This document shows, piece by piece, positions 1-9,069 of a stretch of DNA of 64,000 nt; within the stretch, counting starts at the first letter, position 1, and the number at the start of each line of letters is the position of its first letter. The notes under the pieces were generated by a model that saw only the letters and a program-made list of their open reading frames with translations, made no database searches and was not told the DNA's origin. Location of the stretch: positions 543,501-607,500 of the forward strand of contig NZ_CP162488.1 of the NCBI RefSeq assembly GCF_041242975.1, written 5' to 3'. The translations under genes and the position numbers were made by a program. The DNA is from Xanthomonas sp. DAR 35659 (GTDB lineage Bacteria > Pseudomonadota > Gammaproteobacteria > Xanthomonadales > Xanthomonadaceae).

Positions 1-101
1 CGCGCGTGCGCGCCGGGGTCGAGCAGGAGTTCGCGCACGCCATCGCAGGCATCGGCGACGGCGGCCACGCGGACGGGGTACCACTGGGTGTCCTTGCGCA
101 T
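1..101 (-). CDS. vanB: Vanillate O-demethylase reductase subunit, N-terminal fragment
   Basis: Only the first 33 codons are present; the gene runs off the left edge. The start ATG is at 101-99 on the minus strand. The fragment opens MRKDTQWYPVRVAAV and continues with an acidic, VRELLLDP-like stretch, which resembles the beginning of phthalate-dioxygenase-reductase-type proteins such as VanB. These carry FMN, NAD and a C-terminal plant-type 2Fe-2S domain and pass electrons to the VanA oxygenase. The assignment leans on context: it follows vanA and a GntR regulator on the same strand, with 47 bases between it and the regulator. The fragment alone is too short to exclude another ferredoxin reductase of this type. 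Confidence 0.6.
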   Translation of the reverse strand, partial: MRKDTQWYPVRVAAVADACDGVRELLLDPGAHA

Positions 102-148
102 GGCGGGGTCCAGGTGTGGAGAAAGGGAAATCGTCGGCGCGGCGCCGC

Positions 149-919
149 TCAGGCGCTGCCGGTACGTGCCGGTCCTTCGCGCTGGATCAGCGTGCCGCCG
201 TGGACGCGGTCGATCGCGCGCTGGTCGTCCAGGGCGTAGCGGAAATTGCGCTGCGCCAGGTGCGCGTGTTCGCGCATCAGCGCCTCGGCGCGCGCGCCCT
301 GGCGGCGTTCGATGGCGTCCACCACCTGCCGGTGCTGGTCCTGCGCCAGGGTCAGGATCAATCGCGCTTGCGGCAGCGCGGCCTGCGCCATCACGAAGCC
401 GTTGGGCGAGGCGAACGGCAGTTGCACCGTGCGCGCGAACTCGCGCGCGAGCAGGTCGCTGCCGGCCATCGCGATCAACACCGCATGCAGCCGTTCGTTG
501 CACTGCACGTAGTCGGCGAAGTCGTCCTCGCCCAGCTCCGAGGCGAGTACCGTGTCCAGTCGCGCCAGCAGCGCGTGCGCGTGTTGCAGGTCGGCGGCGC
601 TGGCGCCGCGTTCGGCGGCCAGCCGCGCGGCCAGGCCTTCCAGGGTGCCGCGCAGTTCGATGGCGTCGTGCACGTCGCGTTCGCTGAAGGCCTTCACCGC
701 GTAACCGCCGCCGGGCAGGGCGGTGGTCAGGCCTTCCTCGCACAGGCGTTGCAGCGCGGCACGGACCGGCGTGCGCGAGACGCCCAGGCGCTCGACCACG
801 GCCAGTTCGGACAGGCGCTCGCCCGGCGCCAGCGCGCCGCCGAGAATCAGGTCGCGCAGTTCGAGCAGCGCGCGGGTGGTCTGCGCGGCGCTGGAGCGGA
901 AAGGGGGCGTGGCGTTCAT
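149..919 (-). CDS. vanR: GntR/FCD-family regulator, probable vanillate-responsive VanR
   Basis: A 256-residue protein with the GntR layout. An N-terminal winged helix spans about residues 10-75, with the recognition segment LAVVERLGVSRTPVRAALQ followed by a wing with GGYAVKAF. An all-helical FCD ligand domain follows, about residues 85-235, with metal/ligand-type positions such as the His in NERLHAVL and in DQHRQVVDAI. It lies 25 bases downstream of vanA and upstream of vanB, all co-directional, so it is very likely in the van operon and represses it in the absence of vanillate, as VanR proteins of this family do. The effector is inferred from context. Palindromic sites in the vanA leader are candidate operators. 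Confidence 0.8.
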   Translation of the reverse strand: MNATPPFRSSAAQTTRALLELRDLILGGALAPGERLSELAVVERLGVSRTPVRAALQRLCEEGLTTALPGGGYAVKAFSERDVHDAIELRGTLEGLAARLAAERGASAADLQHAHALLARLDTVLASELGEDDFADYVQCNERLHAVLIAMAGSDLLAREFARTVQLPFASPNGFVMAQAALPQARLILTLAQDQHRQVVDAIERRQGARAEALMREHAHLAQRNFRYALDDQRAIDRVHGGTLIQREGPARTGSA

Positions 920-944
920 GGCGCTCCGGAGAGGAAAGGCGGTG

Positions 945-2021
945 TCAGCCGACCATGCGCAGGTCCAGGTCGCGGCTGCGCTGTTCGCGCGCGATCATGC
1001 GCTCGATCAGTCGCCGCGCCCACATCCCGCCGGCATCGACGTTGAGGTTGTAGAACGCGTGGTCCGGATGCGCGTCGATGGCGCGTTGCTGCGCTTCCAG
1101 GATCGCCTCGTCCTCGCCGAACACGCCGCTCACCGCCTCGCGCAGCCGCGTGGTCATCGATTGCTCGTGCAAGGAATGGTTGCGTGCGAATGCCCAGAAG
1201 TAGTGGCAGGTCGTCTCGGTCTCGGGGGTGATGGTATTGAGCACGTAGCCGTTCACGCCCCGGCTGCGGTCGCCTTCCGGCGCACCGCTGCCGGCGACCG
1301 CCACGCCGACGTCGATGGCGATGGTGCACGGCGCCTCGAAGCGGATGATCTGCCAGCGGTCGACCTTGCCGCGATAGCCCAGCGCGTGCTCGATCTGCAT
1401 CGCCCAGAACGGCGGCGGGTCGATGTCGCGCATCCAGCGCGAGACGGTGACGGTGCGTTCGCCATGCACCACCTCGAACGGCGCCTCGGCCACCGCGTCC
1501 TGGCCGATGCTGGAACCGTGCACGAAGGTCTCGTGGGTCAGGTCCATCAGGTTGTCCAGCACCAGCCGGTAATCGCACTTGACCGGGATGGTGCGGCCGT
1601 CGCCGGCCCAGGCCGGGTCGCTGTTCCAGTGCAGGTCCGGGATCAGCGTCGGGTCGGCCAATGCCGCATCGCCGGGCCAGATCCACACGTAGCGATGCTT
1701 TTCGGCGACCGGGAAACTGCGCACGCAGGCCGATGGGTTGATCGTGTCCTGCGACGGCATGTGCACGCAGCGGCCTTGCGCGTCGTAGACCAGGCCGTGG
1801 TAGCCGCAGACCACGTCGTCGCCGCGCAGCCTGCCCATCGACAGCGGCACCAGCCGATGCCAGCAGGCGTCCTCCAGCGCCACCAGGGCGCCGGCGCTGG
1901 TGCGATACAGGACCAGGGCGAGATTGCAGGCCTTGCGTGGCAGCAGCGCGTGGCGAACCTCGTGGTCCCAGGCGACGGCGTACCAGGCATTGAGCGGGAA
2001 GCGCGGGGCGGAGGCGAACAT
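945..2021 (-). CDS. vanA: Vanillate O-demethylase oxygenase subunit (Rieske)
   Basis: A 358-residue Rieske non-heme iron oxygenase, the normal length for VanA. The Rieske [2Fe-2S] ligands are visible as CWH (C53, H55) and CGYHG (C72, H75). The mononuclear iron motif follows in DNLMDLTHETFVH, near residues 176-188, with two His and the bridging Asp. The enzyme demethylates vanillate to protocatechuate and formaldehyde using electrons from VanB. Its product is the substrate of PcaGH, encoded across the divergent promoter region, so the van and pca sets form one funnel. The start at 2021 is preceded on the minus strand by AGGAG. Related demethylases acting on other methoxy-aromatics cannot be excluded. 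Confidence 0.88.
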   Translation of the reverse strand: MFASAPRFPLNAWYAVAWDHEVRHALLPRKACNLALVLYRTSAGALVALEDACWHRLVPLSMGRLRGDDVVCGYHGLVYDAQGRCVHMPSQDTINPSACVRSFPVAEKHRYVWIWPGDAALADPTLIPDLHWNSDPAWAGDGRTIPVKCDYRLVLDNLMDLTHETFVHGSSIGQDAVAEAPFEVVHGERTVTVSRWMRDIDPPPFWAMQIEHALGYRGKVDRWQIIRFEAPCTIAIDVGVAVAGSGAPEGDRSRGVNGYVLNTITPETETTCHYFWAFARNHSLHEQSMTTRLREAVSGVFGEDEAILEAQQRAIDAHPDHAFYNLNVDAGGMWARRLIERMIAREQRSRDLDLRMVG

Positions 2022-2030
2022 GACGGACTC

Positions 2031-2138
2031 CTGTATACCGAGGATGGCGTGCTGTGGCGCGTGCGATCGGAAATCTACGGCTTTTTGGCGTTAATGGGGA
2101 GTTGGGGATCCCGCCGAGCCTGCTGTTTGTATACAGCA
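2031..2138 (-). promoter_or_regulatory. vanA leader with two GTATAC-centred operator candidates
   Basis: The stretch upstream of vanA holds an 18-bp inverted repeat at 2121-2138, TGCTGT-N6-ACAGCA centred on TTGTATAC. A second, weaker CTGTATACCG at 2031-2040 sits 10-20 bases before the vanA start and next to its AGGAG. TTGTATACA-like palindromes are typical of GntR/FCD operators, so these are the natural binding sites for the VanR-like protein encoded downstream. The palindrome is direct observation; the binding protein is inference. Confidence 0.5.
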
Positions 2139-2174
2139 TTTTCCCGGGAGGCCTCCGGCGATGGAGCGAGTTTC

Positions 2175-2210
2175 GTGCGATTATCGAACTAACTAACCGA
2201 TAATCGAATT
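2175..2210 (+). promoter_or_regulatory. PcaR-type operator in the pcaI promoter region
   Basis: Two inverted 9-mers, CGATTATCG (2178-2186) and CGATAATCG (2198-2206), are separated by 11 bases. The left half in full, GTGCGATTATCGAAC, is on the opposite strand GTTCGATAATCGCAC. As I recall it, this is the 15-bp PcaR recognition sequence of the Pseudomonas putida pca genes. The site lies about 215-250 bases before pcaI, and an IclR-family gene sits at the far end of the operon. It is a good candidate for the switch that responds to beta-ketoadipate. Confidence 0.65.
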
Positions 2211-2422
2211 GACCGACCGGGGCGCCGCCCCTAACGTGTGGCGTCGTTGGGTGGAGAGGCGGCTTGGCGCAGCGTCTCGTCGCACCAGCGTTCCGATCCA
2301 TCAGGCAGCGGCCCCGGCGCCGCTGCGCGTCCCGCGGAGACCGCACCCATGTCGGCACAGCTTCGCCGCCCCGCCACCGAACCGCGTCCGCCATCCGCGA
2401 ACGGCCGCGCAGGAACGGCGCG

Positions 2423-3103
2423 ATGATCGACAAGACCGTCGCCTCGTACGCGGCTGCCGTGGCCGACATCCACGACGGCGCCACGGTGATGATCGGTGGC
2501 TTCGGCAGCGCCGGCATGCCGGACGAATTGATCGATGCGCTGATCGCGCAGGGCGCGCGCGCATTGACCATCGTCAACAACAACGCCGGCAACGGCGAGA
2601 CCGGGCTGGCCGCGCTGATCAAGCACAAGCGCGTGCGCAAGATCGTCTGCTCGTTCCCGCGGCAGAGCGACTCGCAGCACTTCGACGCCGCCTACCGCGC
2701 CGGCGAGATCGAACTGGAGCTGGTGCCGCAGGGCAACCTGGCCGCGCGCATCCACGCCGCCGGCAACGGCCTGGGCGCGATCTTCACCCCCACCGGCTAC
2801 GGCACGCAGCTGGCGCAGGGCAAGGAAACGCGCGAGATCGACGGCAGGCACTACGTGCTCGAGTATCCGATCCATGCCGATGTCGCGCTGATCAAGGCGC
2901 ATCGCGGCGATCGTTGGGGCAACCTGGTGTACCGCAAGACCGCGCGCAATTTCGGCCCGCTGATGGCGATGGCGGCCACGCGCACCATCGCCCAGGTCGA
3001 CGAGGTGGTCGAACTCGGCGCGCTCGATCCCGAAGCGGTCGTCACTCCCGGCATCTTCGTCCAGCGCGTGGTCGCGGCCGGCCACGGGGAGGCGCGCGCA
3101 TGA
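2423..3103 (+). CDS. pcaI: 3-oxoadipate CoA-transferase subunit A
   Basis: A 226-residue alpha subunit of the succinyl-CoA:3-oxoadipate CoA-transferase, a class I CoA-transferase. The N-terminal IGGFGSAGMPDELIDAL glycine loop and the NNNAGNGETGLAALI segment are typical. The start is ATG at 2423 (MIDKTVASY); the frame stays open upstream, but that extension is Arg-rich and unlike the family. The enzyme moves CoA from succinyl-CoA to beta-ketoadipate and works as a heterotetramer with PcaJ. The stop overlaps the pcaJ start as ATGA, so the two are translationally coupled. It is the first gene of the pca operon, behind an unusually long leader. Confidence 0.92.
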   Translation: MIDKTVASYAAAVADIHDGATVMIGGFGSAGMPDELIDALIAQGARALTIVNNNAGNGETGLAALIKHKRVRKIVCSFPRQSDSQHFDAAYRAGEIELELVPQGNLAARIHAAGNGLGAIFTPTGYGTQLAQGKETREIDGRHYVLEYPIHADVALIKAHRGDRWGNLVYRKTARNFGPLMAMAATRTIAQVDEVVELGALDPEAVVTPGIFVQRVVAAGHGEARA

Positions 3104-3741
3104 GCGGCCACCAGCGCATGACCCGCGAGCAGATGGCCGCGCGCGTCGCGCGTGACATTCCCGAAGGCGCCTACGTCAACCTGGGCATCGGCCTGCCCAC
3201 GCAGGTCGCCAACTACCTGCCCGGGGACAAGGAGATCTTCCTGCATTCGGAGAACGGCGTGCTCGGCATGGGGCCGGCGCCGGCGCCCGGCGCGGAGGAT
3301 CCGGACCTGATCAACGCCGGCAAGCAGCCGGTGACGCTGCTGCCCGGCGGCTGCTACTTCCACCATGCCGACTCGTTCGCGATGATGCGCAGCGGCCGCC
3401 TGGACGTGTGCGTGCTCGGCGCGTTTCAGGTCTCGGTGCAGGGCGACCTGGCCAACTGGAGCACCGGCGAACCCGACGCGATCCCGGCAGTCGGCGGCGC
3501 GATGGACCTGGCGATCGGCGCCAGGGACGTGTTCGTGATGATGGACCTGCTGACCAAGCGCGGCGACAGCAAGCTGGTCGCAGAGTGCACGTATCCGCTG
3601 ACAGGCCTGCGCTGCGTGTCGCGCGTGTACACCGACCTGGGCGTGTTCGCGGTCGGCAAGGATGGCGCCTCGGTCATCGAACTCGTCGACGGCGTGTCGC
3701 TGGACGAACTGCAACGCCTGACCGGCCTGCCGCTGGCCTGA
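3100..3741 (+). CDS. pcaJ: 3-oxoadipate CoA-transferase subunit B
   Basis: A 213-residue beta subunit. The catalytic glutamate of class I CoA-transferases is visible in SENGVLGMG (E51), preceded by the glycine-rich [14 protein letters not shown]. The C-terminal half contains the [10 protein letters not shown] and [12 protein letters not shown] segments characteristic of SctB/PcaJ. The start ATG overlaps the pcaI stop by four bases. With PcaI it activates beta-ketoadipate to beta-ketoadipyl-CoA, the substrate of PcaF encoded 15 bases downstream. Confidence 0.92.
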   Translation: MSGHQRMTREQMAARVARDIPEGAYVNLGIGLPTQVANYLPGDKEIFLHSENGVLGMGPAPAPGAEDPDLINAGKQPVTLLPGGCYFHHADSFAMMRSGRLDVCVLGAFQVSVQGDLANWSTGEPDAIPAVGGAMDLAIGARDVFVMMDLLTKRGDSKLVAECTYPLTGLRCVSRVYTDLGVFAVGKDGASVIELVDGVSLDELQRLTGLPLA

Positions 3742-3756
3742 CCTGGAGATCGCGCA

Positions 3757-4965
<1,209 letters not shown>

Positions 4966-4968
4966 GCG

Positions 4969-5076
4969 ATGATCGCGCAGGCGCGGCGTCTCGTCCCGGC
5001 CATCGAGGCCGGTGCGTCCGCAGGCCACCGAACACCAACCGGCTCCGGTGCGGAGCCAGCGGAAGGAACACGATGA
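4969..5076 (+). CDS. Candidate 35-residue leader ORF before pcaH
   Basis: An open frame from ATG at 4969 ([10 protein letters not shown]) fills the whole pcaF-pcaH gap. Its TGA overlaps the pcaH ATG in an ATGA. It begins four bases after the pcaF stop, with no clear ribosome site of its own. A hairpin, GGCTCCG-GTG-CGGAGCC (5041-5057), lies in its last third and sits just before the pcaH ribosome site. It may be a coupling device or simply an open frame in GC-rich DNA; there is no recognisable domain. Confidence 0.25.
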   Translation: MIAQARRLVPAIEAGASAGHRTPTGSGAEPAEGTR

Positions 5077-5789
5077 ACGAGTCCACCCCCCCGCCCTTGC
5101 TCGGCTATCGCAAGCCCTATCCGGGCACGCAGCCGCCGTACCTGCATCCGGTCTACGCCTCGACCGTGCGCCGCGGCCCCAGCCGCGATCCGATCGCGAT
5201 CCCGGCGACGCTGTCGGAAGTCACCGGTCCGACCCTGGACCGCATCACCCTGGGCGCGCATGCCGCCGACCTCACCGCCGGCTTCCCCGGCGAGCCGCTG
5301 GGCGAGCGCATCGTCGTCTCCGGCCGCGTGCTCGACGAGAACGGCCAGCCGGTGCGCGACAGCGTGGTCGAGGTGTGGCAATGCAATGCCGCCGGCCGCT
5401 ACCTGCACGCCGGCGACCAGCACGACGCGCCGCTGGACCCCAACTTCACCGGCACCGGCCAGGTGTTGACCGACGCGCACGGCCGCTACCGCTTCAAGAC
5501 CATCAAGCCCGGTGCCTACCCGTGGCGCAACCACTACAACGCCTGGCGCCCGGCGCACATCCATTTCTCGCTGCATGGCGACGGCATCGGCCAGCGCCTG
5601 GTCACGCAGATGTACTTTCCGGGCGATCCGTTGCTGGCCCACGACCCGATCTTCAACTGCGTGGACGACGACAAGGCCAAGGCGCGGATGGTGTCGGCGT
5701 TCGACTGGGAGAACGCGATCAGCGAATACGCGCTGGCCTACCGCTTCGACATCGTGTTGCGTGGCCGCAAGCAGACCGTCTGGGAGTGA
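5073..5789 (+). CDS. pcaH: Protocatechuate 3,4-dioxygenase beta subunit
   Basis: A 238-residue intradiol dioxygenase subunit that carries the iron site. The four ligands can be read directly: Y110 (AAGRYLHAG), Y149 (GAYPWRNHY), and H162 and H164 (RPAHIHF), matching Tyr408, Tyr447, His460 and His462 of the Pseudomonas enzyme. It opens the protocatechuate ring between the hydroxyls to give 3-carboxy-cis,cis-muconate. The start ATG at 5073 follows GGAAGGA. pcaG begins four bases after its stop, as expected for the alpha-beta complex. Confidence 0.95.
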   Translation: MNESTPPPLLGYRKPYPGTQPPYLHPVYASTVRRGPSRDPIAIPATLSEVTGPTLDRITLGAHAADLTAGFPGEPLGERIVVSGRVLDENGQPVRDSVVEVWQCNAAGRYLHAGDQHDAPLDPNFTGTGQVLTDAHGRYRFKTIKPGAYPWRNHYNAWRPAHIHFSLHGDGIGQRLVTQMYFPGDPLLAHDPIFNCVDDDKAKARMVSAFDWENAISEYALAYRFDIVLRGRKQTVWE

Positions 5790-5793
5790 GCGC

Positions 5794-6357
5794 ATGAGTC
5801 TTCAGGCAACCCCTTCGCAAACCGTCGGCCCGTACTACCGCCTGGGCCTGGAACCGCTGTACCGGACCGAGGTCGCGCCAGCCGCGGCGCGCGGCACGCA
5901 CGTGCAGGTGAGCGGCAGCGTGTTCGATGGCGCCGGCGTGCCGGTCGCCGACGCCGTGCTGGAGATCTGGCAGGCCGATGCGGCCGGCATCTACGCCCAT
6001 CGCGAGGATCCCCGCCACGACGCCCACGATCCGGCCTTCCACGGCTGGGGCCGCGTGCCCACCGATGCGCAGGGCCGGTTCGCCTTCGGCACGGTCGTGC
6101 CGGGCCGGGTGCCCGGGCCCTTGGCTACGCCGCAGGCGCCGCACCTGGTGGTGCTGGTGTTCATGCGCGGGCTGTTGCGCGCCGCCTGCACCCGGCTGTA
6201 CTTCGCCGATGCCGTGGGCAACGACGCCGATCCGATCCTGGCGCTGGTGCCGCCGGAGCGCCGCGGCACGCTGCTGGCGCGGCCTGCCGCGCCGGGCCGG
6301 TATGCGTGGGACGTCCATATGCAGGGCGAGCAGGAGACGGTGTTCTTCAGTTATTGA
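5794..6357 (+). CDS. pcaG: Protocatechuate 3,4-dioxygenase alpha subunit
   Basis: A 187-residue partner of PcaH with the same beta-sandwich fold and without the iron ligands. It has the family N-terminus [15 protein letters not shown], the [15 protein letters not shown] segment that forms part of the active-site wall, and a C-terminal [18 protein letters not shown] that is typical of PcaG. Its stop is followed at once by a T-rich run and a perfect REP palindrome, which may end or stabilise the upstream part of the message before pcaB. Confidence 0.93.
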   Translation: MSLQATPSQTVGPYYRLGLEPLYRTEVAPAAARGTHVQVSGSVFDGAGVPVADAVLEIWQADAAGIYAHREDPRHDAHDPAFHGWGRVPTDAQGRFAFGTVVPGRVPGPLATPQAPHLVVLVFMRGLLRAACTRLYFADAVGNDADPILALVPPERRGTLLARPAAPGRYAWDVHMQGEQETVFFSY

Positions 6358-6374
6358 GCGGCCGGCGCTTTTTT

Positions 6375-6440
6375 GTAGGAGCGGCTTCAGCCGCGACAGG
6401 CCTTACCGAGAGATCCTGTCGCGGCTGAAGCCGCTCCTAC
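6375..6440. repeat. REP palindrome, perfect 26-bp arms
   Basis: Arms 6375-6400 (GTAGGAGCGGCTTCAGCCGC...) and 6415-6440 are exact inverted copies around a 14-base loop. The same sequence recurs at 17630, 22920 and (interrupted) 30317, with single arms at 11396 and 37833. It sits 17 bases after pcaG, in a 186-base gap inside the pca operon. The arm end GCTCCTACAG is the site used by the IS110 element at 30.4 kb. Confidence 0.9.
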
Positions 6441-6543
6441 GGCCCGGCGTTGGCGACCATCCGGCGCAGCCCGCATCCGTCGTGGCGTAGGCGCTACCCT
6501 TGCCTGGCCCGCCGCGCCGGCGCGGCCTGCACAGAGATCCCGC

Positions 6544-7887
6544 ATGCATTCCAGCTTCTCCCTGCTCAACCCCCTGTTCGGCGACCCGGAGATCGACGCG
6601 CTGTTCGACGACGCCGCGCGCGTGCAGGCCATGCTCGATGTCGAGGCCGCGCTGGCGCTGGCCGAGGTGCGCTGCGGGGTGATTCCGGAAGCGGCGCTGG
6701 CCGCGATCCAGGCGGCCTGCCAGGTGCGCCACTACGACCTGACCGCGCTCGGCCAGGGCGCCGCGCTGGCCGGCAACCCGGCCATCCCGCTGATCAAGGC
6801 GTTGACCGCGCAGGTCGAGGCCGCAGATGCGGACGCGGCGCGCTGGGTGCACTGGGGCGCGACCAGCCAGGACGTGATCGACAGCGGCAGCATGCTGCAA
6901 CTGCGCGCGGCGCTGGACCTGCTGCAGCCGAAGCTGGCGGCGCTGTGCGCTGCGCTGCGCGCGCTCGCCCAGCGCGAGCGCGATACCGGGCTGCCCGGCC
7001 GCACCTTGCTGCAGCAGGCGGTGCCGGTGACCTTCGGGCTGAAGGCGGCCGGCTGGCTGGACGCGCTGCAGCGCGCGCAGCGCCGGTTGCAGGCATTGCG
7101 CGAGGACGCGCTGGTGCTGCAGTTCGGCGGCGCCGCCGGCACCCTGGCCGCGCTGCAGTCGCAGGGCCTGGCGGTGGCGCAGGCGCTGGCGCAGGCGCTG
7201 CGCCTGCCGCTGCCGGCGCTGCCGTGGCATGCCGCGCGCGACCGCATCGTCGAGATCGGCAGCGCGTTCGCGCTGTTGGCCGGTACGCTGGGCAAGATCG
7301 CCACCGACATCGTGCTGCTGATGCAGTCGGAGGTGGCCGAGGCGTTCGAGCCGGCCGCGGCCGGCAAGGGCGGTTCCTCGGCCATGCCGCACAAGCGCAA
7401 TCCGGTGGGCTGCGTGGCCGCCATCGCCGCGGCCACGCGCGTCCCCGGCCTGGTGTCCACGCTGTACGCGGCGCTGCCGCAGGCGCACGAGCGCGCCGCC
7501 GGGCAGTGGCATGCCGAGTGGGACACGCTGCCGCAGATCGTGCGCCTGACCGCCGGCAGCCTGGCGCAACTGCGCGGGGTCATCGACGGCCTGGAACTGG
7601 ATCGCGCGCGCATGCGCGCGCACCTCGATAGCCACGGCGGCCTGCTCTACGCCGAAGCGGCGGCGGTCGCGCTCGCCGCGCACCTGGGCAAGCCCATCGC
7701 GCACGCGCTGGTGGAAGACGCCGCGCGCCAGGCGCTGCAGCAGGGCCGGCATCTGCGCGACGTGCTGGGCGCCGACCCGCGGGTGAGCGCGGTGCTGGAC
7801 GCCACGCAGCTGCAGGCCTTGTTCGCCGCCGACAGCTGGCGCGGCATGGCCGCGACCTGGATCGACCGGGTCCTCGCCGACGCCTGA
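6544..7887 (+). CDS. pcaB: 3-carboxy-cis,cis-muconate cycloisomerase
   Basis: A 447-residue member of the fumarase/aspartase superfamily. The signature loop GSSAMPHKRNPVG is near residue 280 and the second conserved region, HWGATSQDVIDSG, near residue 103. It lactonises 3-carboxymuconate to 4-carboxymuconolactone. Its length matches bacterial PcaB. It follows pcaHG across the REP-containing gap and is followed 78 bases later by pcaC rather than pcaD. Adenylosuccinate and argininosuccinate lyases share the fold, but the pca context makes PcaB the clear choice. Confidence 0.93.
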   Translation: MHSSFSLLNPLFGDPEIDALFDDAARVQAMLDVEAALALAEVRCGVIPEAALAAIQAACQVRHYDLTALGQGAALAGNPAIPLIKALTAQVEAADADAARWVHWGATSQDVIDSGSMLQLRAALDLLQPKLAALCAALRALAQRERDTGLPGRTLLQQAVPVTFGLKAAGWLDALQRAQRRLQALREDALVLQFGGAAGTLAALQSQGLAVAQALAQALRLPLPALPWHAARDRIVEIGSAFALLAGTLGKIATDIVLLMQSEVAEAFEPAAAGKGGSSAMPHKRNPVGCVAAIAAATRVPGLVSTLYAALPQAHERAAGQWHAEWDTLPQIVRLTAGSLAQLRGVIDGLELDRARMRAHLDSHGGLLYAEAAAVALAAHLGKPIAHALVEDAARQALQQGRHLRDVLGADPRVSAVLDATQLQALFAADSWRGMAATWIDRVLADA

Positions 7888-7965
7888 CCTCGCCTCGCTG
7901 CGCGCCGCCGCCATGCTGTCGCGCGCGGACCTGGCGGCATCCCCCATTCTCAACTCGGAGTCCCC

Positions 7966-8352
7966 ATGGACGAGAAACAACGCTACGAGGCCGGACTGCA
8001 GGTCCGCAAGGCCGTGCTCGGCGAGGACCACGTGCAACGTGCGCTGGACGCACGCACGGACTTCACCGGCGAGTTCCAGGAGTTCATCACCCGCACGGCC
8101 TGGGGCACGGTGTGGACCCGCGACGGGCTGTCGCGGCACACCCGCTCGTTGCTGACCCTGGCGATGATGGTGGCGCTGGGCCACGACGAGGAATTCAAGC
8201 TGCACGTGCGCGCCGCGCGCAACAACGGGGTCAGCGCGGACGAGATCAAGGAAGTGCTGCTGCAGGCGGCGATCTATTGCGGCGTGCCCGCGGCCAACCA
8301 CGCCTTCGCGCTGGCCAAGCCGATCCTGGAAGAGCAGGCGGCCGAGGGCTGA
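7966..8352 (+). CDS. pcaC: 4-carboxymuconolactone decarboxylase
   Basis: A 128-residue all-helical CMD-family protein with the conserved SLLTLAMMVALGHDEEFKLH segment and the C-terminal IYCGVPAANHAFALAK, both diagnostic of PcaC. It decarboxylates 4-carboxymuconolactone to the beta-ketoadipate enol-lactone. The next step needs an enol-lactone hydrolase (PcaD), and no such gene lies beside it. A short hairpin follows its stop (8354-8371). The two helices lack the CxxC/His set of AhpD-type peroxidases, in line with a decarboxylase. Confidence 0.93.
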   Translation: MDEKQRYEAGLQVRKAVLGEDHVQRALDARTDFTGEFQEFITRTAWGTVWTRDGLSRHTRSLLTLAMMVALGHDEEFKLHVRAARNNGVSADEIKEVLLQAAIYCGVPAANHAFALAKPILEEQAAEG

Positions 8353-8482
8353 GGCGCCACGCCGTTGGCGCGACGCCGCGGGGAAGATCCGGCGCGAATC
8401 GACACGCTGGTGGCGGCTTAGCGGCCAGCGCCGCCCCACGGCTTCGTACGGCGGCCCAGACGCCTGGGGCCGGCCGTCAGGT

Positions 8483-8953
8483 TCATCGCCGCTGGATGCG
8501 GATCACCAGCGTGTCGTCCTGCAGCATCGACACCGCGCGGGTGGGCGTGTCGGCGACGCGCAGGCAGGCGGGGGCGTGTGCCGAGATCCTGGAGGACAGC
8601 TCGGGAACCTGCGCCAGCACCTGCTCGCGCTCCATCATGTGCCCGCCGCGTTGCTCGCAGCTGCGCAGCAGCGTGTCCGCCAGCGACGCCGGCAACCGAT
8701 ACCCCTGGGTCACGACGGTGCGCTCTCCCAACAGTCCCCTGTCGCGGGTCTGCCAGGCCGGGTGCAGGGTGTCGGGCATATCGAAGCCGGCGATGGCCTC
8801 GGCGCGGGCGCGTAGCGCACTGGAGGCGCGGCTACCGCTGACGACCATGGCCAGCAGCAGCGCCGCCAGCGCGCCGAACACGATCCAGCGCGCACGCCGC
8901 GTCCGGGGATTCACCCGAAACCCGAAAAATTCAATGCCGCCTTCTTCCCGCAT
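8483..8953 (-). CDS. Hypothetical single-pass membrane protein
   Basis: A 156-residue protein I do not recognise. The cytoplasmic N-terminus MREEGGIEFFGFRVNP is followed by basic residues and one clear membrane helix (about residues 23-41, WIVFGALAALLLAMVVSG). A soluble domain of about 110 residues follows, with two cysteines (RSCEQRGG and PACLRVAD) that could form a periplasmic disulfide. The frame is open further upstream, but the ATG at 8953 fits the helix position. It is convergent with pcaC and upstream of the IclR gene on the same strand; nothing links it to catabolism. Confidence 0.6.
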   Translation of the reverse strand: MREEGGIEFFGFRVNPRTRRARWIVFGALAALLLAMVVSGSRASSALRARAEAIAGFDMPDTLHPAWQTRDRGLLGERTVVTQGYRLPASLADTLLRSCEQRGGHMMEREQVLAQVPELSSRISAHAPACLRVADTPTRAVSMLQDDTLVIRIQRR

Positions 8954-9069
8954 GTACGCTCCCTGCCTGGATGCATGACGCCGCGCACGAACGGCGTGGC
9001 ACGGGCGCCTTGCCCGCAGCGGGGAGGATACGCGACCCGCCCATGCCGTCGCCGGCATACGCGCCTTGC

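Noticed and set aside
6375..6440. REP palindromes as a CRISPR array
   Set aside because: They are single inverted repeats scattered at gene ends, with no regular spacers and no cas genes.
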